A DNA stretch of 23,150 nucleotides from Acidobacteriota bacterium (GTDB lineage Bacteria > Acidobacteriota > Blastocatellia > Pyrinomonadales > Pyrinomonadaceae). Below are positions 16,803 to 23,150 of the stretch, piece by piece. Where the stretch lies: assembly GCA_003222935.1 (NCBI GenBank), contig QHXL01000119.1, forward strand, positions 1 through 23,150, given 5' to 3'. A model generated the notes under the pieces. The model worked only from the letters and a program-made list of their open reading frames with translations. It was not told the origin of the DNA and did not search any database. Within the stretch, counting starts at the first letter, position 1. The number at the start of each line of letters is the position of its first letter. The translations under genes and the position numbers were made by a program.

Positions 16803-17264
16803 ATGTCTACATCAACCGAACTGGCATTCCTTTTCACTCGCGATTTGAACCGACTACGAAAACAGATCGACAGTTTCGCCAGTGACGATGCTCTCTGGCA
16901 GACGCTTCCCGGGGTGATTAATCCGGCAGGTAACCTGGCGCTCCACCTCGAAGGCAATCTGCGTGAATTCGTGGGACGCCAGCTTGGTCAACTTCCGTAC
17001 AGCAGAACGCGTGATCTTGAATTTAGTCTGAAAAGACTTTCCAGGGAGGACGTCAGCTCACGACTAGAAGAATTGAGTGAAACTATCCCGTCTATCATCG
17101 AAAACCTTTCTGCGGAGCAGCTGGAGATGGAATATCCTGAGGAAGTACTTGATTCAGCCATGACAACACACCACTTCCTGGTTCATCTCTATGGCCACCT
17201 GAATTGGCACTTGGGCCAGATAGATTATCTGAGGCGAATGTTGGAGCCGCACCCCGATAAGTAA
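16803..17264 (+). CDS. DinB/YfiT-like four-helix metal protein
   Basis: The 153-residue protein has the helical pattern of the DinB superfamily. The metal triad can be placed at His48 (ALHLEGN), His132 and His136 (HLYGHLNWHLGQIDYLRR; H-x3-H-x-G-Q is the typical last helix). Related proteins include thiol transferases and many of unknown activity; the family name from B. subtilis does not imply a DNA polymerase. The length is normal. GGA lies about eleven bases before ATG 16803, a weak ribosome site. It is convergent with the hydrolase gene, with stop codons 12 bp apart. The substrate cannot be told from sequence. Confidence 0.85.
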   Translation: MSTSTELAFLFTRDLNRLRKQIDSFASDDALWQTLPGVINPAGNLALHLEGNLREFVGRQLGQLPYSRTRDLEFSLKRLSREDVSSRLEELSETIPSIIENLSAEQLEMEYPEEVLDSAMTTHHFLVHLYGHLNWHLGQIDYLRRMLEPHPDK

Positions 17265-17276
17265 CCGGCATGCGCG

Positions 17277-18167
17277 CTATTGTGTGGTTCGCTCTTTTTT
17301 AAGCAAGGTGTTTTCGAACCAACTCACCATCGCGGCATTGGCTTGCTTTGCTGCCTCACCACGGAAACCGTGGCCGGCACCGGGAATGGTGATGAATTCG
17401 GTTTTGACGTTTGCCTTCTGCAACGCTTCGTAGATGATTTTGCTGTTACTGATGTTAACCAGCTCGTCCTGGTCGCCATGGACGAGGAGGGTTGGCGGAT
17501 CATCGGATGAGACAAACATGATGGGTGAGTAGTCAGCAGCTCTTTCCTTTGCAAAATTCAGAGCAGGGAAGCGATCAAGCACGGTGCCGGTTGGCGCGGG
17601 GTTTAGACCACGCGCGAGCAGACGCAGATCTACTGGCGGGAAGTATGCAACGACAGCTGCAACGCGATCACTTTCTCTCAAGAACGGTTCCGGCGCGTTA
17701 GGATCGCCGGCGTCTGAAGCAGTTCCGATCATCAGTGATAAATGACCCCCGGCACTGCCTCCCCACACACCGAGTCGATTCGGATCGACGCCCCAGTCCT
17801 TTGACTTGTAACGAATGAAGCGAATTGCTCTACGTACGTCAGCAACAATGTCAGGAATCAAATACTTTGGACTGCTGCCGTGTCTCAACGCGATAACTGT
17901 CAAGCCTTTGTCGAGCAGGTCCTGAAAGCGTGACTGAGATTGAGTTGGAGGCGCCCAGGCTGAAACCCAACCGCCGCTAACCATAAAAATGACGGCCGCG
18001 CCGTTCAGTTTTGATTTGGGACGGAAGACGTCGAAGGTTAATGCCAGGCCATCCTTGTGCCCATAGACCACGTCAGGAATAATCTCGACGTCTGTTGGCT
18101 TTGCTTGAGCGAACACACCAACGGATAAAGCGAGAATTAATAATGTCGCATGGACCAGATTGCGCAT
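17277..18167 (-). CDS. Secreted alpha/beta-hydrolase (BD-FAE/esterase-like)
   Basis: This 296-residue protein has a signal peptide ending AQA (residues 1-22), so it acts outside the cytoplasm. The catalytic triad can be read as Ser138 in GGSAGG, Asp234 in HGDQDELV and His266 in GAGHGF. The strand before the oxyanion hole reads FMVSGGWVSAW where relatives have HGGGW, so the first His of the HGG motif is replaced by Ser. The WGVDPNRLGVWGGSAGGHLS block is typical of bifunctional feruloyl/acetyl-xylan esterases and related carboxylesterases. GAGGAG nine bases upstream fixes ATG 18167. A role in plant-polymer or small-ester breakdown is plausible but not shown. Confidence 0.9.
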   Translation of the reverse strand: MRNLVHATLLILALSVGVFAQAKPTDVEIIPDVVYGHKDGLALTFDVFRPKSKLNGAAVIFMVSGGWVSAWAPPTQSQSRFQDLLDKGLTVIALRHGSSPKYLIPDIVADVRRAIRFIRYKSKDWGVDPNRLGVWGGSAGGHLSLMIGTASDAGDPNAPEPFLRESDRVAAVVAYFPPVDLRLLARGLNPAPTGTVLDRFPALNFAKERAADYSPIMFVSSDDPPTLLVHGDQDELVNISNSKIIYEALQKANVKTEFITIPGAGHGFRGEAAKQANAAMVSWFENTLLKKERTTQ

Positions 18168-18259
18168 TTCGTTAACTCCTCGGAGTGGCTGAAAGTTGCT
18201 TCAAAGATAATGAGGCTTCAACTTGAGCGAGCGACCGACTTGGGTGTTTTGGCGTTGGG

Positions 18260-18409
18260 TTAGCCACGCTTCTTTTCGGGTCGCACTATATGCCCGGGTC
18301 GCTGTTTGGGTTGTGAAGATGACGGGCTGCGTTCTTTAAGACCTTGTTGGCGCGCCTGGTTTTTCTTCTCGATGGCTTCTTTGATTCGTTTCTTTGCTTC
18401 TTTGTCCAT
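18260..18409 (-). CDS. Small basic hypothetical protein (49 residues)
   Basis: From ATG 18409 the frame encodes MDKEAKKRIKEAIEKKNQ, a Lys/Glu-rich amphipathic helix, followed by a Ser/Gln/Pro/Arg tail ending RPEKKRG. A longer 62-residue frame exists, but its first 13 codons are unlikely to be translated because a perfect TATAAT lies seven bases upstream of ATG 18409. That would start the transcript at or next to the AUG. The strong charge and short length suggest a nucleic-acid or ribosome-associated protein, but no family is recognised. Confidence 0.55.
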   Translation of the reverse strand: MDKEAKKRIKEAIEKKNQARQQGLKERSPSSSQPKQRPGHIVRPEKKRG

Positions 18410-18416
18410 AGAGGGG

Positions 18417-18422
18417 ATTATA
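18417..18422 (-). promoter_or_regulatory. -10 box TATAAT, leaderless position
   Basis: On the minus strand TATAAT ends seven bases before the ATG at 18409, which places the expected transcription start at the A of the AUG. No good TTGACA is seen 16-18 bases upstream. A symmetric stretch, GATTG-ATCAATTGTAC-CAATC on the minus strand (18429-18449), lies in the -35 region and could be an operator. Confidence 0.45.
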
Positions 18423-18529
18423 CAGATTTGATTGGTACAATTGATCAATCGTTCGGAAGAAAATCAGGCGCGCATTCGTCTAATAGTTGATTCCCTAAAT
18501 TCACCTATGAGGGCTGCAAGGAAATTGTT

Positions 18530-19948
18530 GTGAAACGCACTATCGGCGGTCGCAAAAATATTTTGAGCAACGACAACCTAAAGACTCTGTTGCAAAAGTC
18601 AGGACCAGCGAAAAAAGGAATTGAAACGAGTGCAAGTTGGGAAGGGTGGTTTACCCCCGCTGGGCTAACTAAAAAAATACACTGGGGTACTCTTAGTCGG
18701 GCTAGCGGGGGTAAACCGCCCTTCCCTACTTGCGCTATTTTGCAAGAGCCTCTAAAGCATATTGGGCATCGGATGCTCGTAATGTCAGCTACCCTGTCGC
18801 TGTTCTTATTTACCTCCTGCCAAACGGGAACTGCCAACAATACTCAGGAGCAACATTCTTTAGTCTCAAATGCGCCGGGATCGCCGATTTCAATTCCCGA
18901 CGGATCCGGCCCCGTAGCAATTGGAGATGTGAACAATGACAAAAAGCCGGATCTCGTGTTGGCGTTGAGCAAAACCAAAAGCGTCACTGTTCTGTTGGGC
19001 AAAGGCGATGGGCAATTTTCCGCATCAGCTTCGACGACGAAAGTCCCTGACAGTCCTGGAGAAATGGCACTCGGGGATGTGAACGGCGACGGTAAGCTGG
19101 ATCTCGCGATCGTTACTCACGATAGCTATGGCGCGATGTTGCTCCTGGGAGATGGCAAAGGTGGATTCACTGTCCCTCCGAACTCTCCGATCGTGATGAA
19201 GGCTGGACAAACTCCGCACACGCATGGCCTGGCTCTAGCGGACATGAACCGTGACAACAAAGTCGACCTCGTCACGGTCAATAATGCAGACAATGATATA
19301 TCGATAGCCTTGGGTGACGGACGTGGCAGCTTCACGATTGCACCGGGCTCGCCATTCGCAGTTGGTCCAAGCCCATATCCGCTAGCGGTCGGCGACGTCA
19401 ATGGCGATGGATGGCTTGATATCGTCGCAACTGCCAGTGCAACTGGTCCGTCACGCACTCAGCAACTGCCGTTGAGTCGAGCGTTGACTTTGCTCCTGTC
19501 TGACGGTCGCGGAGGTTTTCGATCGATCCAGCTTCCGCTACGCACAGGTGAACCGTGGTTTGCCGTTATCAGCGACGTCAACGGCGATCGTAAGCCTGAC
19601 ATCGTGGCAACTCATCATGAACTCAATGAGCTGACGGTAATGATGGGCGACGGTCAGGGCGGATTTGTTGAAGCGGGCGGCTCACCCTTCGATCTCGGGC
19701 ATTACGGCTTTAGTGCAGTCTGCGCGGACGTGAATCGTGATGGCAAAATGGATGTGATCGCGGCGGGAGGCGATAGCTTGCTAGTGATGTTGGGTGATGG
19801 TCGAGGCAGATTCGCGCCGGGTCCAAAGATTCCGACGGGGCAAGGTACATGGCGACTCGACGGTGCTGATCTTAACGGTGATGGAAAGATGGATTTGGTA
19901 ACGAGCAATAGTGAGAGTAGCAATCTGAGCGTGTTACTGGGAAGGTAA
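18530..19948 (+). CDS. FG-GAP/VCBS repeat lipoprotein, seven-bladed propeller
   Basis: Seven copies of a calcium-binding D-x-N-x-D-x-x-x-D unit are present (GDVNNDKKPDLV, GDVNGDGKLDLA, ADMNRDNKVDLV, GDVNGDGWLDIV, SDVNGDRKPDIV, ADVNRDGKMDVI, ADLNGDGKMDLV), each before a blade such as SVTVLLGKGDGQF. This predicts a complete seven-bladed integrin-alpha-like propeller on the cell surface. MLVMSATLSLFLFTSC looks like a lipoprotein signal with the lipobox Cys at residue 97, which favours a start at ATG 18773 (391 residues). However, the good ribosome site AAGGA is before GTG 18530, none precedes 18773, and the frame between is open. A 102-bp palindrome (18632-18733, exactly 34 codons) lies in that leading part. 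I keep the longer frame but regard 18773 as the likelier mature-protein start. Ligand unknown. Confidence 0.8.
   Translation: MKRTIGGRKNILSNDNLKTLLQKSGPAKKGIETSASWEGWFTPAGLTKKIHWGTLSRASGGKPPFPTCAILQEPLKHIGHRMLVMSATLSLFLFTSCQTGTANNTQEQHSLVSNAPGSPISIPDGSGPVAIGDVNNDKKPDLVLALSKTKSVTVLLGKGDGQFSASASTTKVPDSPGEMALGDVNGDGKLDLAIVTHDSYGAMLLLGDGKGGFTVPPNSPIVMKAGQTPHTHGLALADMNRDNKVDLVTVNNADNDISIALGDGRGSFTIAPGSPFAVGPSPYPLAVGDVNGDGWLDIVATASATGPSRTQQLPLSRALTLLLSDGRGGFRSIQLPLRTGEPWFAVISDVNGDRKPDIVATHHELNELTVMMGDGQGGFVEAGGSPFDLGHYGFSAVCADVNRDGKMDVIAAGGDSLLVMLGDGRGRFAPGPKIPTGQGTWRLDGADLNGDGKMDLVTSNSESSNLSVLLGR
18632..18733. repeat. 102-bp palindromic element in frame with the FG-GAP gene
   Basis: Arms 18632-18666 and 18699-18733 are inverted copies with 30 of 35 positions identical (each contains GGTTTACCCCCGCT or its complement) around a 32-nt A-rich loop. 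It is 102 bp long, has no stop in the frame of the FG-GAP gene, and lies between a Shine-Dalgarno/GTG at 18530 and the lipoprotein signal at 18773. Confidence 0.88.
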
Positions 19949-19954
19949 CCTTCC
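19940..19954. terminator. Possible bidirectional hairpin between convergent genes
   Basis: GGAAGG-TAA-CCTTCC is a perfect six-base stem over the stop codon of the FG-GAP gene and touches the stop codon of the DUF5615 gene on the other strand. There is no T-run long enough for a classical terminator, so the call is weak. Confidence 0.25.
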
Positions 19955-20271
19955 TACCCAATTCTTATTACCTGTCCAGCTTTGATCTCGTCCAATGCTG
20001 CAAGCACCTTCGGAACAAGACGCCTTAACTCAGGATATCTGTTCGGGCGAGCAATGAGGATAACGATCGCTATGGAATAAGTTGCGACGTTCTGCTGGAA
20101 CGGCATGTTTTGATCGACTGTGATGAGGGCGTCAAAACGCTCGCTAGCCGAGCTCAGCAACTCGCCATTCTTTAAACCAGCGAATCCGGCTTCCTCAACA
20201 GTGATAACTTCGTGACCGGGAAACTCCAGTCTGAGTCGCTTCGGAGTGCATTCATCAAGCAGCAGTTTCAT
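19954..20271 (-). CDS. DUF5615 PIN-like toxin
   Basis: The 105-residue protein begins MKLLLDECTPKRL, with the Asp/Glu pair typical of the first acidic site of PIN-like nucleases, and continues EVITVEEAGFAGLKNGELLS and FDALITVDQNMPFQQN, where Asp53 in the TVD strand would complete the metal site. DUF5615 proteins are believed to be RNase-like toxins or their decayed relatives. Its start overlaps the end of the DUF433 gene by 17 bp, the usual order (antitoxin first, toxin second) and a sign of coupled translation. The length is normal for the family. It is convergent with the FG-GAP gene. Confidence 0.88.
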   Translation of the reverse strand: MKLLLDECTPKRLRLEFPGHEVITVEEAGFAGLKNGELLSSASERFDALITVDQNMPFQQNVATYSIAIVILIARPNRYPELRRLVPKVLAALDEIKAGQVIRIG

Positions 20272-20479
20272 TCTTAGTGAGGAGACGTTCGCGCATCAGC
20301 TCCAGTACACCCAGGGCTTGTTCGCGTTTTACCGTCGGAAAATCATTGAGAAACACATCAAGACTATCGCCGGCCTCCAAATAATCAATGAGGTGGTTGA
20401 TCGGGACCCGTGTACCGGCGAAGACGGGTGTGCCGCTCATCTTTTCTGGATCAACCTCGATTAAGTCGTCGACGATCAT
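20255..20479 (-). CDS. DUF433 antitoxin
   Basis: The 74-residue protein has the DUF433 signature: DPEKMSGTPVFAGTRVPINH, then LIDYLEAGDSLDVFLNDFP and REQALGVLELMRERL. These small helix-turn-helix-type proteins pair with DUF5615 PIN-like partners, as here, and are expected to bind DNA and neutralise the partner. The start is ATG 20479. No Shine-Dalgarno is visible; TAGAAT nine bases upstream may be a -10 box very close to the start codon. It diverges from the two-CxxC gene with only 34 bp between start codons, so a self-binding operator there would affect both genes. Confidence 0.88.
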   Translation of the reverse strand: MIVDDLIEVDPEKMSGTPVFAGTRVPINHLIDYLEAGDSLDVFLNDFPTVKREQALGVLELMRERLLTKNETAA

Positions 20480-20513
20480 GGCTGTGACATTCTAACGCGT
20501 CTAGAGTAAGAAA

Positions 20514-20921
20514 TTGAAGGTTCAGACTGACGACAGACCGGAGGATTTTGGCTGTGCGGATTGCTGGCCACCAACTGCTGCTGACGCGTGGGAAGCACGG
20601 CGCACACTGTCACAAGTGGCTGAACTGATCGATGAGTCGCACTTCCATGTAATGATCCTCGCATGCCCCCGCTGCACTCAGCACTTCGTTTCGGTCTTCA
20701 CAGAGATGATAGACTGGGCGGACGGCGACGACCCGCAGCACTGGACGGTCATGCCGATCTCCCAAGTTGAAACTGTTGAACTAATAAAACAACGAGATTC
20801 CCTCAGTGAAACACTCGAGGCGTTGGGTTCCGGTCGACGCTGCCTGAGACGCGATCACCCTAAGGGCACGGCGCGACACGTTTTCTGGGGGACAGGCCTC
20901 AACATCGGTCCACACGACTAA
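20514..20921 (+). CDS. Hypothetical protein with two CxxC pairs
   Basis: The 135-residue frame starts at TTG 20514, the only start codon between an in-frame TAG (20502) and the first Cys pair. CADC (residues 14-17) and CPRC (51-54) are spaced as in a small zinc-binding fold. The part between (AWEARRTLSQVAELIDESHFH) is helical, and FVSVFTEMIDWADGDDPQHW follows as a probable strand and loop. The end (RHVFWGTGLNIGPHD) looks like a conserved tail. I do not recognise a named family; I infer a soluble zinc protein. It is separated from the downstream aminotransferase by 53 bp on the same strand and could share its transcript. Confidence 0.75.
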   Translation: MKVQTDDRPEDFGCADCWPPTAADAWEARRTLSQVAELIDESHFHVMILACPRCTQHFVSVFTEMIDWADGDDPQHWTVMPISQVETVELIKQRDSLSETLEALGSGRRCLRRDHPKGTARHVFWGTGLNIGPHD

Positions 20922-20974
20922 GCTCGGGCCTCCAGCCATTTACGATTCCTGCTTGACGATTTACGATTCACCGT

Positions 20975-22168
20975 GTGATCTCTCCATCAATTAGAAGCGC
21001 GCAGTTCCAGTACGCAATTCGAAACATCGTCACTTCAGCAGAAGCTCTCGAACGAGCCGGGCGACACATTATCTATCTAAACATCGGTGACCCTCAGGTC
21101 TTCGGCTTTCGACCGCCCGCTTTGATTGTCGAAGTCGTCCAACGAGCTCTCAAAGACAATTTCACCGGATACGCACATTCGACTGGTTTGCCTGAAGCCA
21201 AAATCGCAATCGCCAACTATGCGTCGAACCTGGGTGCCCCGACAGACCCCGCCGACATAATTGTCACGAGCGGTGCATCTGAAGGGGCAGATCTCGTGAT
21301 GACGGCGCTACTAAACGAAGGTGATGAAGTGTTGTTGCCGGCGCCAGGCTACCCGATCTATCCGGCCATCACAGCCAGGCTTGGCGCGACGGCGTGTTAC
21401 TACCATCTGGACGCGGGGAACAACTGGCAGCCATCGGTTGACGAAATTGCTTCGTTGATCAACGAACGCACTAGAGCGATCGTTCTCATCAATCCCAATA
21501 ATCCCACCGGTTCTGTCACTCCGGATGAAACTACCATTCAGGTTCTTTCGCTGGCAGCGGAGCATGAACTCGTGGTGATCTCCGACGAAGTCTATCGGGA
21601 GTTGTGTTTCGTGTCGCCACCAACTTCCGCTGCTGTACTTACTGCGTCCGTAGGCGCACCTGTGATCACCCTGGAGAGTTTGTCGAAAACACATTTGATA
21701 CCCGGCTGGCGAGTTGGCTGGATGCGGTTCTCAGATTCGGTGAAGATGCGTGAATTAATTGCAGCGACGACACGCCTGGCAGGCGGCCGACTATGCTCAC
21801 CTACGCCGGCACAATATGCGATCAAGCCAGCCCTCGCCGGCGACCGAAGTTTCATGAGCGACTTTGTACGCGATCTCAAGGCGCGTCGAGATTTCGCAGT
21901 TTCTCAAATCGGAAACATTCGAGGACTCTCGTGCTCCACTCCGCAAGCCGCTTTCTATTTGATGGTGAAGGTTGACGAACTCGGGTGTAGCACGGACGAA
22001 CTTTTTGTACTTGAGATGTTGGAACGGAGTGGTGTGCTTGTGGTCCACGGCTCAGGATTTGGGTGTGATCCTCGAGCCGGATACTTTCGGCTGGTCTACC
22101 TGGCGAATGAAGAACTACTTCGCTTCGCACTGGCGAATATAGGATCGTTTATGGATTCGCGCGTCTGA
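20975..22168 (+). CDS. PLP-dependent class I/II aminotransferase (alanine aminotransferase-like)
   Basis: The 397-residue protein has the complete fold-type I motif set: INPNNPTGSVTPD (172-184; substrate carboxylate/PLP binding), SDEVYREL with Asp204 pairing with the PLP ring nitrogen, and SLSKTHLIPGWRVGWM with Lys238 as the Schiff-base lysine. The N-terminal YLNIGDPQVFGFRPP is most like alanine/aspartate aminotransferases of the AlaA-type subgroup, where pyruvate or 2-oxoglutarate is the amino acceptor. It is cytoplasmic and normal in length. The start is GTG 20975 without a Shine-Dalgarno; TACGAT lies seven bases upstream, again compatible with a leaderless transcript. The amino-acid specificity cannot be fixed from sequence alone. 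Confidence 0.92.
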   Translation: MISPSIRSAQFQYAIRNIVTSAEALERAGRHIIYLNIGDPQVFGFRPPALIVEVVQRALKDNFTGYAHSTGLPEAKIAIANYASNLGAPTDPADIIVTSGASEGADLVMTALLNEGDEVLLPAPGYPIYPAITARLGATACYYHLDAGNNWQPSVDEIASLINERTRAIVLINPNNPTGSVTPDETTIQVLSLAAEHELVVISDEVYRELCFVSPPTSAAVLTASVGAPVITLESLSKTHLIPGWRVGWMRFSDSVKMRELIAATTRLAGGRLCSPTPAQYAIKPALAGDRSFMSDFVRDLKARRDFAVSQIGNIRGLSCSTPQAAFYLMVKVDELGCSTDELFVLEMLERSGVLVVHGSGFGCDPRAGYFRLVYLANEELLRFALANIGSFMDSRV

Positions 22169-22196
22169 AGTTCGAAAAGCCTAAACGCGTGGTCAG

Positions 22197-22292
22197 TATT
22201 GGCGTTCGTGTTTGTTCGTATGACTTCGTGGATCATCATTTTCGCGGCGGAGTAAAGGATCCACTAAAACACACGAAACAACACGAACAATA
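22197..22292. repeat. 96-bp imperfect inverted repeat (TTCGTG type)
   Basis: The left arm (22197-22234) reads TATTGGCGTTCGTGTTTGTT and ends TTCGTGGATC. The reverse complement of the right arm (22257-22292) reads TATTGTTCGTGTTGTTTCGT and ends AGTGGATCC. They match over most of their length with small gaps. I recognise the TTCGTGTxxTTCGTG motif as a common intergenic repeat type. It starts 28 bp after the aminotransferase stop. The rest of the 268-bp gap up to the DUF6807 gene shows nothing else definite. Confidence 0.65.
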
Positions 22293-22436
22293 CCTGTGCA
22301 CTAACCAACTCCCTAGAGTGCGCTGGACATTGAGACGACAAACAATTGACGTCGATCGAGTGGATGCTTAAGCTTCCACGAAACTGATCGCTGATTCGAA
22401 TTTCACCCAAGTTGACTGCCTACAATACAAAGCCAA

Positions 22437-23150
22437 ATGAGTCACAAAAATCGCCCTAGCTCGAAACGTCACGCAAGCCGCGTCCTTCAAATAGCACTCC
22501 TGGTCGGCGGTCTGCTCGTAGTTGTTCCCTCTCTCTCTCGTACCACGTCAGCTCAAGAGCGTGGAGTGCGAGTCGTGAAGAATGAAGCGTCGCGACGCGT
22601 TGATGTGACAATTGATGGGCAGCCATTTACTTCATATGTCTGGCCAGTAAGCTTAAAGACGCCTGTGCTGTATCCGTTGAGAACTTCAGCAGGCACGGTG
22701 GTTACGCGCGGCTTTCCGCTTGAACCGCGTGCAGGTGAGCGCGTGGACCATCCGCACCACGCCGGATTCTGGATGAACTACGGCAATGTTAATGGTGTCG
22801 ATTTTTGGAATAGCTCAACCGTCCTGCCTCCGGAGCAGCAGGCGAAGATGGGAAGCATCACGCACCAGCGAGTTACTCGCACCGTCGACGGCAAGGATCG
22901 CGGCGAGCTTGAAGTCGAGTTGGATTGGATCATGCCGGATGGTCACGTGATCTTACGCGAAACAACAAAGTTCATTTTTCATGTTGGACCTAACCTCCGC
23001 GCGATTGATCGAATCACCACGTGGACAGCTCAGAACGAGCGCGTACTGTTTAAGGATGACAAAGAAGGCATGGTGGGTTTGCGAGTCAGGCGTGAGCTCG
23101 AGCAACCGTCAACCGAGCCGCTGGTCTTTACGGATGCGAGCGGTCGCGCT
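22437..23150 (+). CDS. DUF6807 (PmoA-like) secreted protein, C-terminus cut by window edge
   Basis: The frame is open from ATG 22437 to the end of the window (238 codons). The first 40 residues are a basic lead and hydrophobic signal segment (IALLVGGLLVVVPSL) ending SAQ. The mature part has the hallmark DHPHHAGFWMNYGNVNGVDF (residues about 104-123) that I know from the DUF6807 family, named after the 'methane oxygenase PmoA' Pfam entry but not related to the methane-oxidising enzyme in function. Members are often encoded beside sugar dehydrogenases and glycoside hydrolases in polysaccharide-degrading bacteria, suggesting carbohydrate binding or lyase-type action; this is inference. No Shine-Dalgarno is seen; TACAAT lies ten bases upstream of the ATG. 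The remaining domain lies outside the window. Confidence 0.85.
   Translation, partial: MSHKNRPSSKRHASRVLQIALLVGGLLVVVPSLSRTTSAQERGVRVVKNEASRRVDVTIDGQPFTSYVWPVSLKTPVLYPLRTSAGTVVTRGFPLEPRAGERVDHPHHAGFWMNYGNVNGVDFWNSSTVLPPEQQAKMGSITHQRVTRTVDGKDRGELEVELDWIMPDGHVILRETTKFIFHVGPNLRAIDRITTWTAQNERVLFKDDKEGMVGLRVRRELEQPSTEPLVFTDASGRA

Noticed and set aside
16803..17264. DinB-like gene as DNA polymerase IV
   Set aside because: The protein has the His-triad four-helix fold of the B. subtilis DinB/YfiT superfamily, which is unrelated to E. coli DinB (Pol IV).
22437..23150. Subunit of particulate methane monooxygenase because of the PmoA-like family name
   Set aside because: The DHPHHxGxW motif belongs to DUF6807; it has a signal peptide and no membrane-enzyme features of methane monooxygenase.

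Overview
The window is about 50% G+C by eye and looks like a chromosomal stretch of a Gram-negative bacterium, most likely an acidobacterium (Blastocatellia-like). The reasons are an orphan MacB/FtsX-type permease of the 'acidobacterial duplicated orphan permease' kind, a small protein with an N-terminal CxxC zinc knuckle of the type common in that group, several secreted proteins with signal peptides, and abundant short palindromic intergenic repeats. The taxonomic call is inference from gene content only. No tRNA, rRNA, CRISPR array or transposase gene was seen.

Layout. Positions 1-16622 are coded almost entirely on the minus strand. In coordinate order they hold: a truncated-by-window secreted protein of unknown family (1-1805); a zinc-knuckle protein (2085-2678); a 3'-terminal remnant of a SEC-C-type protein (3101-3733); a secreted protein with a strong Shine-Dalgarno (3737-4696); the FtsX/MacB-like permease (5068-7515); a truncated haemoglobin (7763-8218); glutaminyl-tRNA synthetase (8256-9962); a Clostridium-type glutamyl-tRNA synthetase (10182-11858); a single-domain asparaginase-like protein (11980-12498); a secreted GH2 beta-galactosidase split by a 44-bp insertion (12560-14970); and a PGM1-like ATP-grasp peptide ligase (15108-16622). 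From 16803 on, the genes alternate in strand: DinB-like protein (+), secreted alpha/beta hydrolase (-), a small basic protein with a leaderless-looking promoter (-), a seven-repeat FG-GAP lipoprotein (+), a DUF433/DUF5615 toxin-antitoxin pair (-), a two-CxxC protein (+), a class I/II aminotransferase (+) and the start of a DUF6807 (PmoA-like) secreted protein (+, runs off the end).

How the genes relate. GlnRS, GluRS and the asparaginase-like protein lie head to tail on one strand and all concern Glu/Gln/Asn amide chemistry, but they are separated by long palindromes, so whether they form one transcript is open. The other genes look like independent units.

The most distinctive feature is the set of short palindromic elements. 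At least seven sequence types occur in 23 kb. They sit mostly within 7-40 bp 3' of stop codons. Two copies of one family (arms near 2760/3093 and 11863/11961) can be recognised, one of them split by a second palindromic element nested inside it. Others appear to have hit genes: a 44-bp insertion shifts the frame of the beta-galactosidase, a 102-bp palindrome lies in frame in the 5' part of the FG-GAP gene, a 24-bp perfect inverted repeat ends 4 nt from the gltX start codon, and a palindromic stretch forms the apparent 5' end of the SEC-C remnant.
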